From positions 792,129 to 856,128 of the forward strand of contig BROG01000290.1 of NCBI GenBank assembly GCA_030159075.1: a DNA stretch of 64,000 nucleotides. Reading direction: 5' to 3'. Position 1 is the stretch's first letter, and every line of letters begins with the position of its first letter. A model generated the notes under the pieces. It did no database searches, was not told the DNA's origin, and saw only the letters and a program-made list of their open reading frames with translations. The stretch comes from Atrina japonica (Eukaryota; Mollusca; Bivalvia; Pterioida; Pinnidae). The position numbers and the translations under genes were made by a program. Of the stretch, positions 36,280 to 47,833 are shown piece after piece.

Positions 36280-38000
36280 GTAAATGTATAAGAAACGATC
36301 CGATACAGAGAGCCACCATACATGTATGCTAAGTCAAAAATATCCTGGCTCAATAGCATAACGAAATACTTATGCTTGATTATATTAAAATACCATTTCA
36401 GAGAATGCAGAGAAATTGCACAAAACACTGGGGGGACAATCTTAGCAAAATACATGTACCATGTACAATGGATCTTGTTATAGTGAAATTCACAGGACCA
36501 TTCCACTTACTTCAAGAAATCCAAAATTCATGATAACCAAAATTTTCAATTCCCAATTTTCTATTGTACTTATAACTTAATCTACTACTTAGTTCAAATT
36601 TGATTCAAGTCATAATTAGTTTTCCTTTCACCTGGGCTTGTTGACGAGATTTGATTTGCAGGTAAACAATTAATTATTAATTAAAATGCTTTTGGCATAC
36701 AAAAAGTAGACCTTCAATTGCAGAAGGTAATTTTGACATAAAAACTTTGAGATACCGGTATTTGGAATAAAACTAAAAAGTAGAGTTTAAATACACGTGT
36801 GTAGTAAAAACTCAGGACTGGCTATATTACATGTACAGTAAGAGATATTTAGACTAATTTGATTTCGGCATAACAAGGTTTCACTGCAGTTTGGAAATGC
36901 AAGCATAAATTATTCTACATACTTTGCTACCTATTGGTAAAAATTTTTAAATTTTTTTTACAACAGATACAAAAAATCAAATGATCTGGATTACCACTGC
37001 CATTGCATTGGTTGTTGTTACCCCTCTGTGCTCTGCCTATTAACCATACAGTAAACATTTTATTTTTTACATTGTGTATAACAAGTCATCCCTTCTAAAA
37101 TTTTCTCATTAAAATTTGTCATATGTGTACATGTAGGATTATATCTGGAATTAAACTATCTGTTTCAAACATGTATCAACTTGATCAAAATGCATAAAAT
37201 GCTCCTCGCTGAATTATCATACATGTACATGTATGTACATCAATGTACTTTTCACCAAAAAAAAAGAGTTGGGAGACAAGTATATATAGGCCTTACTCTG
37301 CATGTATATTGTTCTTGTTTAAAGGTACGTGTACATCAACATACATGTACACTGACTCCGTCCCTTGATAAATTCTGTAAGGAATCCAACTCCGGGAAAG
37401 AGACCAATAAACTTTTTTTTTTCTTTCATACATGTATTTACACGCATATGCCCTAGTTTATCATGATTGCCATTTAATTTTGGCGTAATTTTTTTCTCTC
37501 ATTGTTAAAAAAATTTAGCAGTCTCTCTCCACTTGCATATATGGAATTATGGATGCATGAAAATCCAAAGTCTAATTCAGGGATGGAATTACGCCACAGT
37601 GATAATTCCAACTTGTACTTTTGGTAACTCATTATTGAAAACAGGCTAACCTTCTGTTTACCTCTACACGTACTACAATGTATACATGTTACTATTCAGT
37701 AAATGAATTTTTCTGTGAATTCTAAACCTACCTGTAGTTTTTCTATAAAATCGTTACTTTTATTTTACAACAAGTTGTTATTATTCATGTATCTTGCAAC
37801 ACATCATTGTAACACCGTGGTCCAAAATCTCTATGCTCTTTCCTACATGTGCTTTTCATGCAACCGAAATCACTCGTAGCCAATGAACGTTAACAATGAG
37901 TAGGTGTGTCCAATTTGTCCAATTAAAGACAGTAGTTGCGATCAGAAACAGAAGTTATCACATAGTTTATTGCCCACAGTTTTACTATGATGTGTGCACC
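36280..38000. other. AT-rich non-coding stretch
   Basis: No gene seen. A short piece at 37855-37925 resembles the dispersed repeat at 2180-2420. Confidence 0.5.
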
Positions 38001-38021
38001 CAAAGAGGGTGTGTGTGAGGT

Positions 38022-38278
<257 letters not shown>

Positions 38279-38279
38279 A

Positions 38280-39060
38280 CACAAAATAACTGCATCCATG
38301 CACTTGTAGTGTGCATACATGTACATATGGCGACATACCAATAATAGTCCCTTCGGAACTTTTTAACTTTTTGAAGGATTATAGATCTAACAGTCAATTT
38401 TCTTTTTTATATTAGTACCAAAAAACCATAAAATTCAAAGCAATATAGGACTTATTTGGGATAAATAAATCAAACTGAATATAAAAAGTTATAAACATGT
38501 TACCAAAAATATAAATAAAAAATCCATTTCGACACAGTTCATTTGGATCAAATAAATATCTAAAAGTAGGGATTTTCCTTCCACCTAAATTTTGGGTTCA
38601 GGGTAAAATAAACATTTTACTAGAACAGAAAAATTTAAATTGGGAAATTTGTTTGCAAATATAAGTACTTAACGTCGGAACTCCTAAATGGAAATTTTTG
38701 AATATATTTTGTGAATACATGTATAAGCCTTTTTTGCACTGGAAATGGGTCCTGCAACTTGACCAAAATATGGCTAAGAAAAATCCCTGAGAAGTACATG
38801 TACATGTACACAAAACTTATTTTCATCACAAACATACTACCAATGTAACTGATAAAATACTGAAGTACATGCATAAAATGAAAGCTTTCTATTCTGGGAA
38901 GTACAGATGGACAAAACCTGCAGAATACATATACTTGCTTAATGACAAAACCTTTTTTTTCTATCATACAAACATTTATAATTAAAAGCTAATTGCAACC
39001 GAGACCTTCATGAAATTGACATGTAATTGACAACATCTACAAGTGTCTGAAGTGATAAAT
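38280..39060. other. Presumed 3' flank/UTR of the RBM15-like gene
   Basis: AT-rich sequence immediately downstream of the stop codon on the minus strand. The extent of the 3' UTR cannot be fixed from sequence. Confidence 0.4.
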
Positions 39061-39068
39061 GTAGCACC

Positions 39069-41228
39069 CTAAACACCACCTCGAATCACTACAATTACTA
39101 GATAATCATCTTGAATTGGTTCTGTTGGAAGTCTGGGAGCAACACTAGATAAATATTCATATCCGAACGGACAAGGAGGAAACGCATATAAAACACCAAC
39201 ATTTTCTTTATCTTTAGTTTCATATGGAGGCAAAGAAATAACTCCTGCAGCCTCTTTTTGACGCAAGTAGGTCACAAGGTTTTTCAAGGGTCTTTGCTGC
39301 ACTGAAGGATCGTCATAATTTTGTAGGGAACTGGGCATGGCTAAAAGAATGCAGTGTCCGTGACTGCCAGCTGTCGAGACACGTCGCCCAACATCTTCTA
39401 GTTTCGGTGGATCAAGACGCAATCGCTGTTTAATTTTTAACACAGGTGTCTCAGTAGTTGTTGGGTCTCTCATCAACGTATCAACAATTGTAACATCACC
39501 ACTAACAACATGCATCCTTCCTGGAAAAGCACTACTTTTAAGTATTATAGCACCATTCCAAGCCACTTGCAGACATCTAGATAAATCAGTTATATTTTCA
39601 ACATCTTCCACTTCCCCTGAATATTCTTTACTACCAGCTGAAAACGAACGCTTTCCATCACGTCTTTCTTCCTCTAATTCCCTCTCAGGTGAACGGAATG
39701 ACCTTCTACTTTCACGAGACTGAGACAAACTATCATACATTTTGTCTGGAGTACGCCTCCTTCTCCTATCACCATACTCCTCAGGTGTAACTGGACGTTT
39801 GTATCGCTCATCGTTACTTCTAGAGTCAAACTCCGCAGATCGTCTCCTATCTGGATTATCAGGATTACGATATGCATTAACGGGATCACCTTCCCGCCAT
39901 TCTTCCCGTTTTCTCTCATCGTATGGCCCTTTCCATGAATTGTCCGAGTAATTTCTACCATTTTCTTGTGCAGGTTCCTGCGGTCGTGGAGAACCTCTTA
40001 TGTGTCCGATGTCAGCAAAATCTACTCTCAAGCGTTTATCCGTTCCTCCTAATCGAACCCCTCGCATGTCCTGAATTGCAGCTTGCGCAACATCAACTTC
40101 TTCATACACAACATATGCATAACTCTTCCCTTGTGGCCATTCAATGCGTTCAATAACACCAAACCGATCAAATTCCTGTTCCAATGATGCAGGTGTAATC
40201 CATGGTCCCAAACCACCTACCCATAAACAAGTTGTAGGAGTCACTTTGCCATACCCTATTTTGCACTGAAACCTTCCTATATACTGACCGGACATTTCAA
40301 CCTTTGCCCTGTGAGCATAATCAAGATTCATGAATTTGAGAAAAGCATATGCATTCCCTTGACCACGTTGAGGTCTCTTGATGTCAATTTCCTCGAGTGT
40401 TCCATATCTTTCAAAGATTTTTCTCAATTCTATATCTGTAATGTTATAATCTAGATTGCCTACAAACAACGTTCTAGTAGCTTTGTCATCATCTTCGGGT
40501 GGCACATGGTCCAAGTGATAAGGAAATTTTTCATTTGGAGCTTTGCGTTGACCACCACCACCACCACCGCCGCCGCCACCATTATTAAAGTTAGGATTGA
40601 AGTCTCGCCTTGGTGGCATATTTTGATCTGGCCTCATTGGGCCTGGGCGTCTTTGCTGAAATGGGGGAGAATTTGACCTCTGACCCCCTGTGTAACCAAA
40701 GTTATCTCTCGGCGGATAATTATTTTGATTATGTTTTTTATGATACACAGATTCAACACGCACTACTCTATCAAATAACATCAATTTGGCTTTTGCATGT
40801 TTTGCCTCTCTAGCATCTTCGGGGTATCTAAAGTTAATATATGCAACTCTCATTTCACCGCTGTACATCAAATTAACATTGAATTCACCAAATTTTCTAA
40901 ATTCACGGTAAAGAGTTTCTTTCAGTACATGATCTGGGATTTTACTTGAAATATTACTTAAACACAGTGATCTATACTCTGGAGCTCTTGCCTCCGTCCT
41001 ACCTGGGGGTGGATAAACATCTTCCATGCGATCATCTCGATATTTAGGGCGCATATCATCATAATATAGTTTGGGCTTGGGCTCGCGACTACCCCTTCCT
41101 TCGCGACGATCGAAGTCAAGCGGTGACTTTTCCCTTGGTAGGGGCATATCATAGTCTGACCCCGGATACCCTGTTCGTGGACGTTTCATACTTCTAGGAG
41201 ACATATCACGTTCTTGTGATCGCTTCAT
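39069..41228 (-). CDS. RBM15: RBM15/spenito-type RNA-binding protein (RRM x3, SPOC), complete and intron-free
   Basis: 719 residues from the ATG at 41228 to TAG at 39069. Nuclear SPEN-family protein; RBM15/RBM15B (Drosophila spenito) recruit the m6A methyltransferase complex to RNA and act in splicing and export (family knowledge). Order: Arg/Ser-rich N-terminus with MKRSQERDMSPRSMKRPRTG; RRM1 about 86-163 (RSLCLSNI...MRVAYINF); an Asn/Gly linker with a ten-Gly run about 217-226; RRM2 252-326 (TRTLFVGNLD...NAYAFLKF); RRM3 333-405 (TCLWVGGLG...SYAYVVYEE); an RS/RE-rich linker 410-540; and a SPOC domain about 548-718 (DLSRCLQVAWNGAIILKSSA, FPPCPFGYEYLSS, DDYLVIVVIRGGV). The short C-terminus ending at the SPOC domain separates it from the giant SPEN/SHARP. 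Invertebrates usually have one gene for the RBM15/RBM15B pair, so the symbol stands for both. A single coding exon is also the state of vertebrate RBM15. Upstream, TTTTTATAG at about 41258 might be a 5'-UTR acceptor. Confidence 0.96.
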   Translation of the reverse strand: MKRSQERDMSPRSMKRPRTGYPGSDYDMPLPREKSPLDFDRREGRGSREPKPKLYYDDMRPKYRDDRMEDVYPPPGRTEARAPEYRSLCLSNISSKIPDHVLKETLYREFRKFGEFNVNLMYSGEMRVAYINFRYPEDAREAKHAKAKLMLFDRVVRVESVYHKKHNQNNYPPRDNFGYTGGQRSNSPPFQQRRPGPMRPDQNMPPRRDFNPNFNNGGGGGGGGGGQRKAPNEKFPYHLDHVPPEDDDKATRTLFVGNLDYNITDIELRKIFERYGTLEEIDIKRPQRGQGNAYAFLKFMNLDYAHRAKVEMSGQYIGRFQCKIGYGKVTPTTCLWVGGLGPWITPASLEQEFDRFGVIERIEWPQGKSYAYVVYEEVDVAQAAIQDMRGVRLGGTDKRLRVDFADIGHIRGSPRPQEPAQENGRNYSDNSWKGPYDERKREEWREGDPVNAYRNPDNPDRRRSAEFDSRSNDERYKRPVTPEEYGDRRRRRTPDKMYDSLSQSRESRRSFRSPERELEEERRDGKRSFSAGSKEYSGEVEDVENITDLSRCLQVAWNGAIILKSSAFPGRMHVVSGDVTIVDTLMRDPTTTETPVLKIKQRLRLDPPKLEDVGRRVSTAGSHGHCILLAMPSSLQNYDDPSVQQRPLKNLVTYLRQKEAAGVISLPPYETKDKENVGVLYAFPPCPFGYEYLSSVAPRLPTEPIQDDYLVIVVIRGGV

Positions 41229-41259
41229 TTTAAGTTTTTGATACTGGCGATACTATAAA

Positions 41260-42060
41260 AAGTTAAATCTTCTGCGGCCAATTTCCTGCCACATTCAAGT
41301 CATAAACATGAAGCCATGATCAATTATTATTTATATCCTTCCGCAGCGCACCTGCTGCATGCGGAATAGCTTTCACTGAAAACGTACACCTAAAACTTAT
41401 AAATGGAAATTAATCATAAAATATGTTTGATCAAATAAAGAGCAATTTAATGAGACAAATTCATATAATATCACTGTTGGTAGAGAATATTTAAGACTAT
41501 TTTGCTATGCGGATTGATCAAGACGGAAAGCGTCGCTACAGTGTATAATGAAAAAACTGTTACCGGAGATGAATTCCGGATTTCCCTTCGCATATATATC
41601 AGAAATGCACACAGTATAGATAGATACAGACGTGCATAAAGTAGTGGGATTGCATTGCATCACAATCAGGTATAATTTTATGTCACAAGCCTAAAACACA
41701 CACCCATTAATTTTTTTCTACATCCACCACTGTTGTATGTATTAATTGCTTAATCAAAAGGCACCTGACATTTTTTCCATGGGGAAACAACTTTTTAAAA
41801 AAATCCCTCCCACTTTTGATATAATCGATGATTAAATTTTCAAATCTTTGGCTGATGATTACTCAAGGGAAAATCGTGTAAATTTTGATCCAATGCAAAT
41901 TTGGTTTACAAATAAGTTTTCATATTAATTTGAACGGTGTTTTAATTACGCCAGTGGGAGCTTTTAACACACGAATCAGGGTGCAGAATATGTTACACGC
42001 GAGGACAATAGTTCCGGTTATCTATCGGTGGGAATTGTGATTGGCTTGGTGATATGGAAA
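41260..42060. other. 5' flank of the RBM15-like gene
   Basis: Non-coding. It contains ETS-like TTCCGG words near 41570 and no clear TATA box; the promoter cannot be placed exactly. Confidence 0.35.
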
Positions 42061-42068
42061 ACTATGGA

Positions 42069-42484
42069 GCGCCGTTTAACTTTTTAATACAAGTTAGTGA
42101 TATCGCTCTTTCGAATAGGCGATATCACTTATGCGAATAGGTGATATCACTTTTATAAATTCTTAAGTGATTTCACTAATACGAATGAGTGATATCACCT
42201 ATTCTATTCGAATGAAAGATATCACCTATTCAAATGAATGAGTGATATCATCTACTGGAATAATTGATATCATTTATTCGACTAAGTGATATCATTTATT
42301 CGTTTTTGTGATATCACTCTTTCAAATAGGAGTATATCACTTATTCGAATAGGTGATATCACTTATTCGGTATTCCAATGGGTGGTATCACCCATTCGAA
42401 TAGGTGATATCACTTACTGAATAAGTGATATCACATATTCGAAAGAGAGATATCACTAACTGGTATTAAAAAGTAAAACGGCGC
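42069..42484. mobile_element. Giant foldback element built of alternating palindromes
   Basis: The left end GCGCCGTTTAACTTTTTAAT...TTAGTGATATC is the inverse of the right end GATATCACTAACTGGTATTA...AAAAACGGCGC (ends at 42484). The whole interior alternates two short palindromes, GTGATATCAC and ATTCGAAT/TATTCGAATA, about 20 times. There is no coding capacity. Confidence 0.9.
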
Positions 42485-42574
42485 CCCAAAGAATACTAAC
42501 AGAACAACCGATCGGTTTCACTGATTTATAATTTTCACATGTGTAAATAAATATGTTCAAAAGTTGTAGCATTG

Positions 42575-42741
42575 TCGTCGGAAGCAAATTGAAAGTGGCG
42601 GGGGGGGGCGCTAAACCAACTTAAAACACACACAGCGAGAAACGTTATGGGGCTAAGCCCCAATTTTCAACACATATGTCTATCTTTTGCAAAAAAAAGG
42701 TGGGGGGGCCCCTAGCCCCCCCCCCCCCCGGTTCCGACGCC
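42575..42741 (-). mobile_element. G-rich MITE family M3, copy 3
   Basis: GTCGTCGGAAGCAAATTGAA at the left, ATGGGGCTAAGCCCCAATTT inside, CCCCGGTTCCGACGCC at the right. Confidence 0.87.
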
Positions 42742-43317
42742 TATGTGTAGTATTTTGGATTTTTGATAATATATTCGTTGTGAATCGGTATAAGATAAAT
42801 AAGACAAATTAAGAGTTAGTACTAGTACATATATTCTCCGAGATAGGTGTGTATTACCAAAAGGACACTTTTAAAGTAACATAGATCAATCGTCTTTATC
42901 AAGACCGGATATATCATGCCGAGAGTCATCATACGTATGTGCTTCAACTGTCAGCAGGATGCCGTCCCAATAAACAATACCCAGGCGGTCCATGGAACGA
43001 TTATTTGAGTAACCTGTAGTACTAAATGATACAGTCTCAAGTCTCAAGATAACGAATGCAAAAAGTACAAATCTGTTATACAATAGATTTCTCTACAATT
43101 AATTAACAATTGAAAATCAAAATTAAAAACAACAAAGTAAATTAAAAGTAACATAATATCAGAGAGAATTTATAATAAAGAAAGACGATAATTTGAAGTT
43201 TTATATAGTACATTTTTATATAATGCAAAATTTGACAAGTTTACAATAACAATTTCATACTACGAAAGCCGATTGTATAATTGAGCCCATTTGGTAGATA
43301 ATTAAAAAAGTAATCAC

Positions 43318-43510
43318 GTAATAGCGCGAAACTAGCGGGTTTTAACGCGAAACAAACGCGTAATAATGCGAAACTAACGCGTTATAAAGCAAGACAAACG
43401 CGTTATAAAACAAAACAAACGCGTAATAACGCGAAACTAGCGCGTTATAACGCGAAACAGAACGCGTTATAGCGCGAAACAAGCGCGTAATAACGCGAAA
43501 AAGCATATAT
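43318..43510. repeat. CpG-rich palindromic array (ACGCGTTATAACGCGAAAC type)
   Basis: About nine units of roughly 20-22 bp mixing GCGCGTTATAACGCGAAAC and AACGCGTAATAACGCGAAAC. GCGTTATAACGC is itself a palindrome. It is a striking CpG density for AT-rich surroundings. Confidence 0.88.
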
Positions 43511-43674
43511 AAGTACCGGTCTGACTACATTGGTAGAAAACCATGGAATACGATAGTTAAGTTAGAATTTACCTCGAACTGGATCTTTCACAAGCCGAAA
43601 TATTGAGATTTCTTGCTCTGGCAGATGAAGTCATAATCAGTATGACAACTTTAAAAAGAAAAGAATTCAACGTT

Positions 43675-43830
43675 ATATTGTTATTACGAGTTTGTTTCGC
43701 GTTAAACGCGTTTTGTTTCGCGTTATAACGTGTTAGTTTTGCGTTATAACGCGCGTAATAACGCGAAACAGAACGCGCTATAACGCCAAACAAGCGCGTA
43801 ATAACTTTTTTTTTTTAATTAACGCGGAAA
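43675..43830. repeat. Second CpG-rich palindromic array, largely inverted
   Basis: TTTCGCGTTAAACGCGTTTT, GTTTCGCGTTATAACGTG and ACGCGCGTAATAACGCG are inverted relative to 43318-43510. Together they form a large foldback around 43511-43674. Confidence 0.82.
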
Positions 43831-43847
43831 AAGAATATATAACATTA

Positions 43848-44010
43848 GGCGTCGGAAGCAAAATTGAAAGTGGGGGGGGGGGGGGCTTTGCCATCTAAAC
43901 CAACTTAAAACACACACATACGCCAGAAACGTCTTTTTTTCAACACCTATGTCTATCTTTGCAAAAAAACGTGGGGGGCTAAGCACCCCTAGCCCCCCGG
44001 TTCCGACGCC
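43848..44010 (-). mobile_element. G-rich MITE family M3, copy 4, with TA flanks
   Basis: Perfect terminal GGCGTCGGAA / TTCCGACGCC bounded on both sides by TA (43846-43847 and 44011-44012), consistent with a TA target-site duplication. It interrupts a copy of the sequence found intact at 43495-43535. Confidence 0.87.
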
Positions 44011-44072
44011 TATGTATAAGTACCGGTCTGACTACATTGGTATATTTTAATTTTTAAAGTATAAACAAACCT

Positions 44073-44160
44073 AATTTCTGTGGAAACGCTGGGTAAAATC
44101 AGAGATTTTATGCTGGGACGTAAAAAAATCTCTTATTTTACCCAGCGTTTCCTCAGAATT
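44073..44160. other. Perfect-looking hairpin, arms about 36 bp
   Basis: GGAAACGCTGGGTAAAATCA-GAGATTTT on the left is the inverse of AAAATCTC-TTATTTTACCCAGCGTTTCC on the right, with a loop of about 10 nt (GCTGGGACG). It is likely a small foldback element; a structured RNA cannot be excluded. Confidence 0.8.
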
Positions 44161-44194
44161 TACCTCAAACCTAACCCTTTTTAAAAACACCTTT

Positions 44195-44345
44195 TTATTT
44201 GCTTCCTACAGCACAGCATAAAGAACGTACCATTTTTACGCGCATGGCGTCTTGTCGCCCCCAAAAGTTATGCCCCTTCTTTGAAAATTGCTGCATCCGC
44301 CCTGTAACCCATTCTCAATATTTTGAAGGATTGTACCCCCACCCC
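44195..44345 (+). repeat. Dispersed repeat R3, copy 1
   Basis: CGTACCATTTTTACGCGCAT, GGCGTCTTGTCGCCCCCAAA and GTTATGCCCC recur inverted at 44940-45070. Confidence 0.72.
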
Positions 44346-44759
44346 CACTTTTTTGTACCCAGCTACGCCACTGTATATTGATGGTTTCAAAGTTTCAACC
44401 GACACAGCTTTGGACAACGACCATCATGATTGACTGAAATATACAGTATACAAGTGAAATTACCTTTGCCGGTAGTTAATACATTCTTTGAAAACAGTTT
44501 GTATAAAAATAATTGTTTGAATCTTATTAATCTTATTTATATAAATATTTCGTAATATCGCAGGAAAGTGAATTAAAGAGAACAATGGAACGAAATAACG
44601 TTGAATTATTTTCTTGTCTTATTTAGTTGCCTTACTGATTATGACTTTATTTCGGCTTGTGAAAGACCCAGTCCGAAGCCAAATTAAAAGCTCTGTGAAG
44701 CCTTTTTCTGGATTCCAGAATTTATGATAATATATATTTAAAAAAATGTATGTCAAAAA

Positions 44760-44760
<1 letters not shown>

Positions 44761-44792
<32 letters not shown>

Positions 44793-44816
44793 CCCCCCCC
44801 CCACCCCCCACCCCCC

Positions 44817-44848
<32 letters not shown>
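44761..44848. repeat. C homopolymer tract
   Basis: About 88 bp of C broken by T and A, then CGGTTCATTCGCCTATGAG, which resembles the end of the M3 family. Confidence 0.92.
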
Positions 44849-44851
<3 letters not shown>

Positions 44852-44939
44852 TCATTCGCCTATGAGTTTACTAACGACAACTGCTACTGCAGGACAAACC
44901 TTGAAAAGTGGGGCCACAACAGTTCAAAATATTGAGAAT

Positions 44940-45070
44940 GAAATATATGGGCGGATCCAAGAATTCTCAAAGGGGGCGGCATAACTTTGTTTTGGGGGAG
45001 TGACAAAACGCCATGCGCGTAAAAATGGTGCGTTCGTTGTGCAGTGGTGTAAGAAGCAAATCAAAAGGTG
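44940..45070 (-). repeat. Dispersed repeat R3, copy 2 (inverted)
   Basis: GGGGGCGGCATAACTTTGTT, AAACGCCATGCGCGTAAAAA and TGGTGCGTTCGTTGTGC mirror 44195-44345. Confidence 0.72.
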
Positions 45071-45099
45071 GTTGTAAAAGAGGTTAAGGTTGTGACATT

Positions 45100-46360
45100 G
45101 TTTATACTTTAAAAATTAAAATTAAAACTTAAATTAAACTGTTTATGCAATGCATGCCTCAACAATAGTAGAGTGATGATTTAAAGTTGGAGTGGTGTAA
45201 ATATTAAATAAAGTCGCCGAGCGGAGCGAGGCACGAAGGTTTTTGGAAATTTGTCTTTCATTTTTCGACTTTTTATAGAAAAGTGAAAGGTTCTACAGCT
45301 ATTTTATCAACTTTAGGCGACACTCTCTCCCTCATCACTGCACATATTTGTAAGTGTTGGATTAATTGTGAGAGCATCTTTCAGGTATTTTTTTTTTAAT
45401 TTGGAATTCCTTTTTTCTGCATCCAGATGCGAAATCACGCATAGCAATCCGCTAATAGACCACTTTGATTATCCTTCTCAATAGAAGGTTGGATCAGCAA
45501 AAAAGTTACTAAAATCGGGACAGAATTCTGGCCTAGTATCCTCCATACATTGAATTATTACCTCTATATCGTTGAAAATATCGTTGATGGATTAATTCCG
45601 GAAGCCCGATGAGGCATCCTCTAGTTTCCAGACACAAAAATCACCATTTCCCCGTGGTCCTGGGTATGCTTCCCAGAAATGTTCAATTATAAGAACCCAG
45701 AGAGTTAATTCTCACATTGAGACTCGTTTTTATTCCGGTCAAATATTGAATTAAATTGACATGCGTATCATTTATTCAAAAATAAATTGATGTATCAGCA
45801 AATACAAATGCATGAGCATGATGAGGGAGTCCAGAAAATTTTTGATTTTTAAAAGTTCTGGGAAGACTTTTTCTGGATTTCAGACGTGTTGATAATGTAT
45901 AAAAATAATAGTATGTGGGAAAGTTTGGGGAGGTACACCCCCTGGTTGCCCCGGTACCTACGCCTACATACATATAATGTGTACATAATTGGTGAGATAT
46001 AACTTACATTTTGATACAGTGCAAAAACTTTGCCAAGTTTGCAAATAAATTTTCATAATCATATAAGCTAAGGAAAAGAAAACGAAAATTTCTTTTACCG
46101 AAATGTAGGCAACAGGGAAGGAAAAGTATATATAATCAATGTAAATGTTTTGACCGGCATAGGGAGGTGCGAAAATTTTTGTAATAATGAGTACGGATTC
46201 CGGAAAATCAATTAATCAAGAATTATAACTACTGCTTTGAAAAAATCAAGTATTAAAAAAAAATGTGGCTGTGATAAAAGAAATTAAGTCAAAAAGTTTC
46301 AAAAGTGGGGGGGGGGGGGCACGTACCCCTGCTGCCCCTTTATCCTACGCCCTTGCAGCG
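45100..46360. other. Non-coding stretch with G/C-run repeat fragments
   Basis: No gene. Pieces near 45830-45970 and 46300-46350 (TTTTTCTGGATTTCAGACG; GGGG...GCACGTACCCC...CCTACGCC) resemble the flanks of the C tract at 44.7 kb. Confidence 0.5.
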
Positions 46361-46369
46361 GTATGAAAA

Positions 46370-47030
46370 TTGCCACAAGGTGAATATTGAGTTGTCTTAA
46401 ATATCGTTGACATACATTAAAAAGTTCCAGCCCCTTTTCATCTGGAAACTTTATGCAATTTCACCTGGAGATACTGCATGTCAAGTTTGGTTTAAATTAG
46501 CCCAATAATTCTTAATTAGAAGTTGAAAATGTCTCAAATTTGCCCCAAAAACTTATATTTTCTGTTTATTTAAATGCCTGTAACCTTGACCTCTCACCCA
46601 ATGACCTGAAATTTTGTTAAAATGATCCTTAGATAATTCTTAACAATTTTCTCACATATCATTGTATACAAAAAGTGGATCAGTTTCGAGTTATTGAGCT
46701 ATTTGTATAAAACTACACCCTAGGTTACTGAAGTACCAACTATAGCTAGTGGCATGTTAATGAAGATATTTTGTTTTCATTCATAAACTTTGTAGATCTA
46801 TTGACTTAGCAATAATTATGCATACAGAATTTGAAAGTCATCTGATCATTGGTTTATGAGAAGATTTTTAAAGATGTACTAAGTTTGTGTGCCTCTATGG
46901 GTCTTAGCCCCTTTCATTCAGCAATCCCAAACTTTAGTTGGCTTTACGTAGGAATAATTCCTGCCAAATTTGGTTAAAATTGGCACATATCTTTTTGAAA
47001 ATAAGTAAAAGTTAACAACACACAAAGCAT
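46370..47030 (+). repeat. Partial copy of a ~1.6-kb dispersed repeat
   Basis: CTGCATGTCAAGTTTGGTTT, TGACCTGAAATTTTGTTAAA, TACAAAAAGTGGATCAGTTT and AAAGTCATCTGATCATTGGT match the longer copy at 58332-59915. It is non-coding. Confidence 0.78.
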
Positions 47031-47089
47031 AACAGCAGAAAAAAAAGATGACAGTTATGGGTCTATGTTATTTTGAAATTTGATAGATT

Positions 47090-47725
47090 ATAAGACTACA
47101 TCTTATTGTACAAGTCAGCAGCCCATTACTAGATCTAGTAAATAGAATCCAACTTTTATAGCTCCTTGTTACAGGATCAGTTTAGTTGTAGTCAGTAGTC
47201 CAGTACTAGATCTAGTAGATAGAATCCAACTTTTATAGCTCCTTGTTACAGGATCAGTTTAGTTGTAGTCAGCAGCCCAGTACCAGATCTAGTAAACAGA
47301 ATCCAACTTTTATAGCTCCTTGTTACAGGATCAGTTTAGTTGTAGTCAGTAGTCCAGTACCAGATCTAGTAAACAGAATCCAACTTTTAAAGCTCCTTGT
47401 TACAGGATCAGTTTAGTTGTAGTCAGCAGCCCAGTACCAGATCTAGTAAACAGAATCCAACTTTTAAAGCTCCTTGTTACAGGATCAGTTTAGTTGTAGT
47501 CAGTAGTCCAGTACTAGATCTAGTAAATAGAATCCAACTTTTATAGCTCCTTGTTACAGGATCAGTTTAGTTGTAGTCAGTAGTCCAGTACTAGATCTAG
47601 TAAATAGAATCCAACTTTTATAGCTCCTTGTTACAGGATCAGTTTAGTTGTAGTCAGTAGTCCAGTACTAGATCTAGTAAATAGAATCCAACTTTTATAG
47701 CTCCTTGTTACAGGATCAATTTAGT
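47090..47725. repeat. 78-bp minisatellite array
   Basis: Eight well-preserved units with TAGCTCCTTGTTACAGGATC, AGTTTAGTTGTAGTCAGTAG and TCCAGTACTAGATCTAGTAA, then ATAGAATCCAACTTTTA. Confidence 0.95.
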
Positions 47726-47805
47726 TGTCTGAGATAACATTGACATTTTGTGTGCTGTAAAAATTACATTATTTCCCATCTGGAATTTTTCCTAGCCTGG
47801 ATACG

Positions 47806-47833
47806 GGGGGGGGGGGGGGGGGGGGGGGGGGGC
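47806..47833. repeat. Short G homopolymer
   Basis: About 27 G followed by CGG and a T run. Confidence 0.9.
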
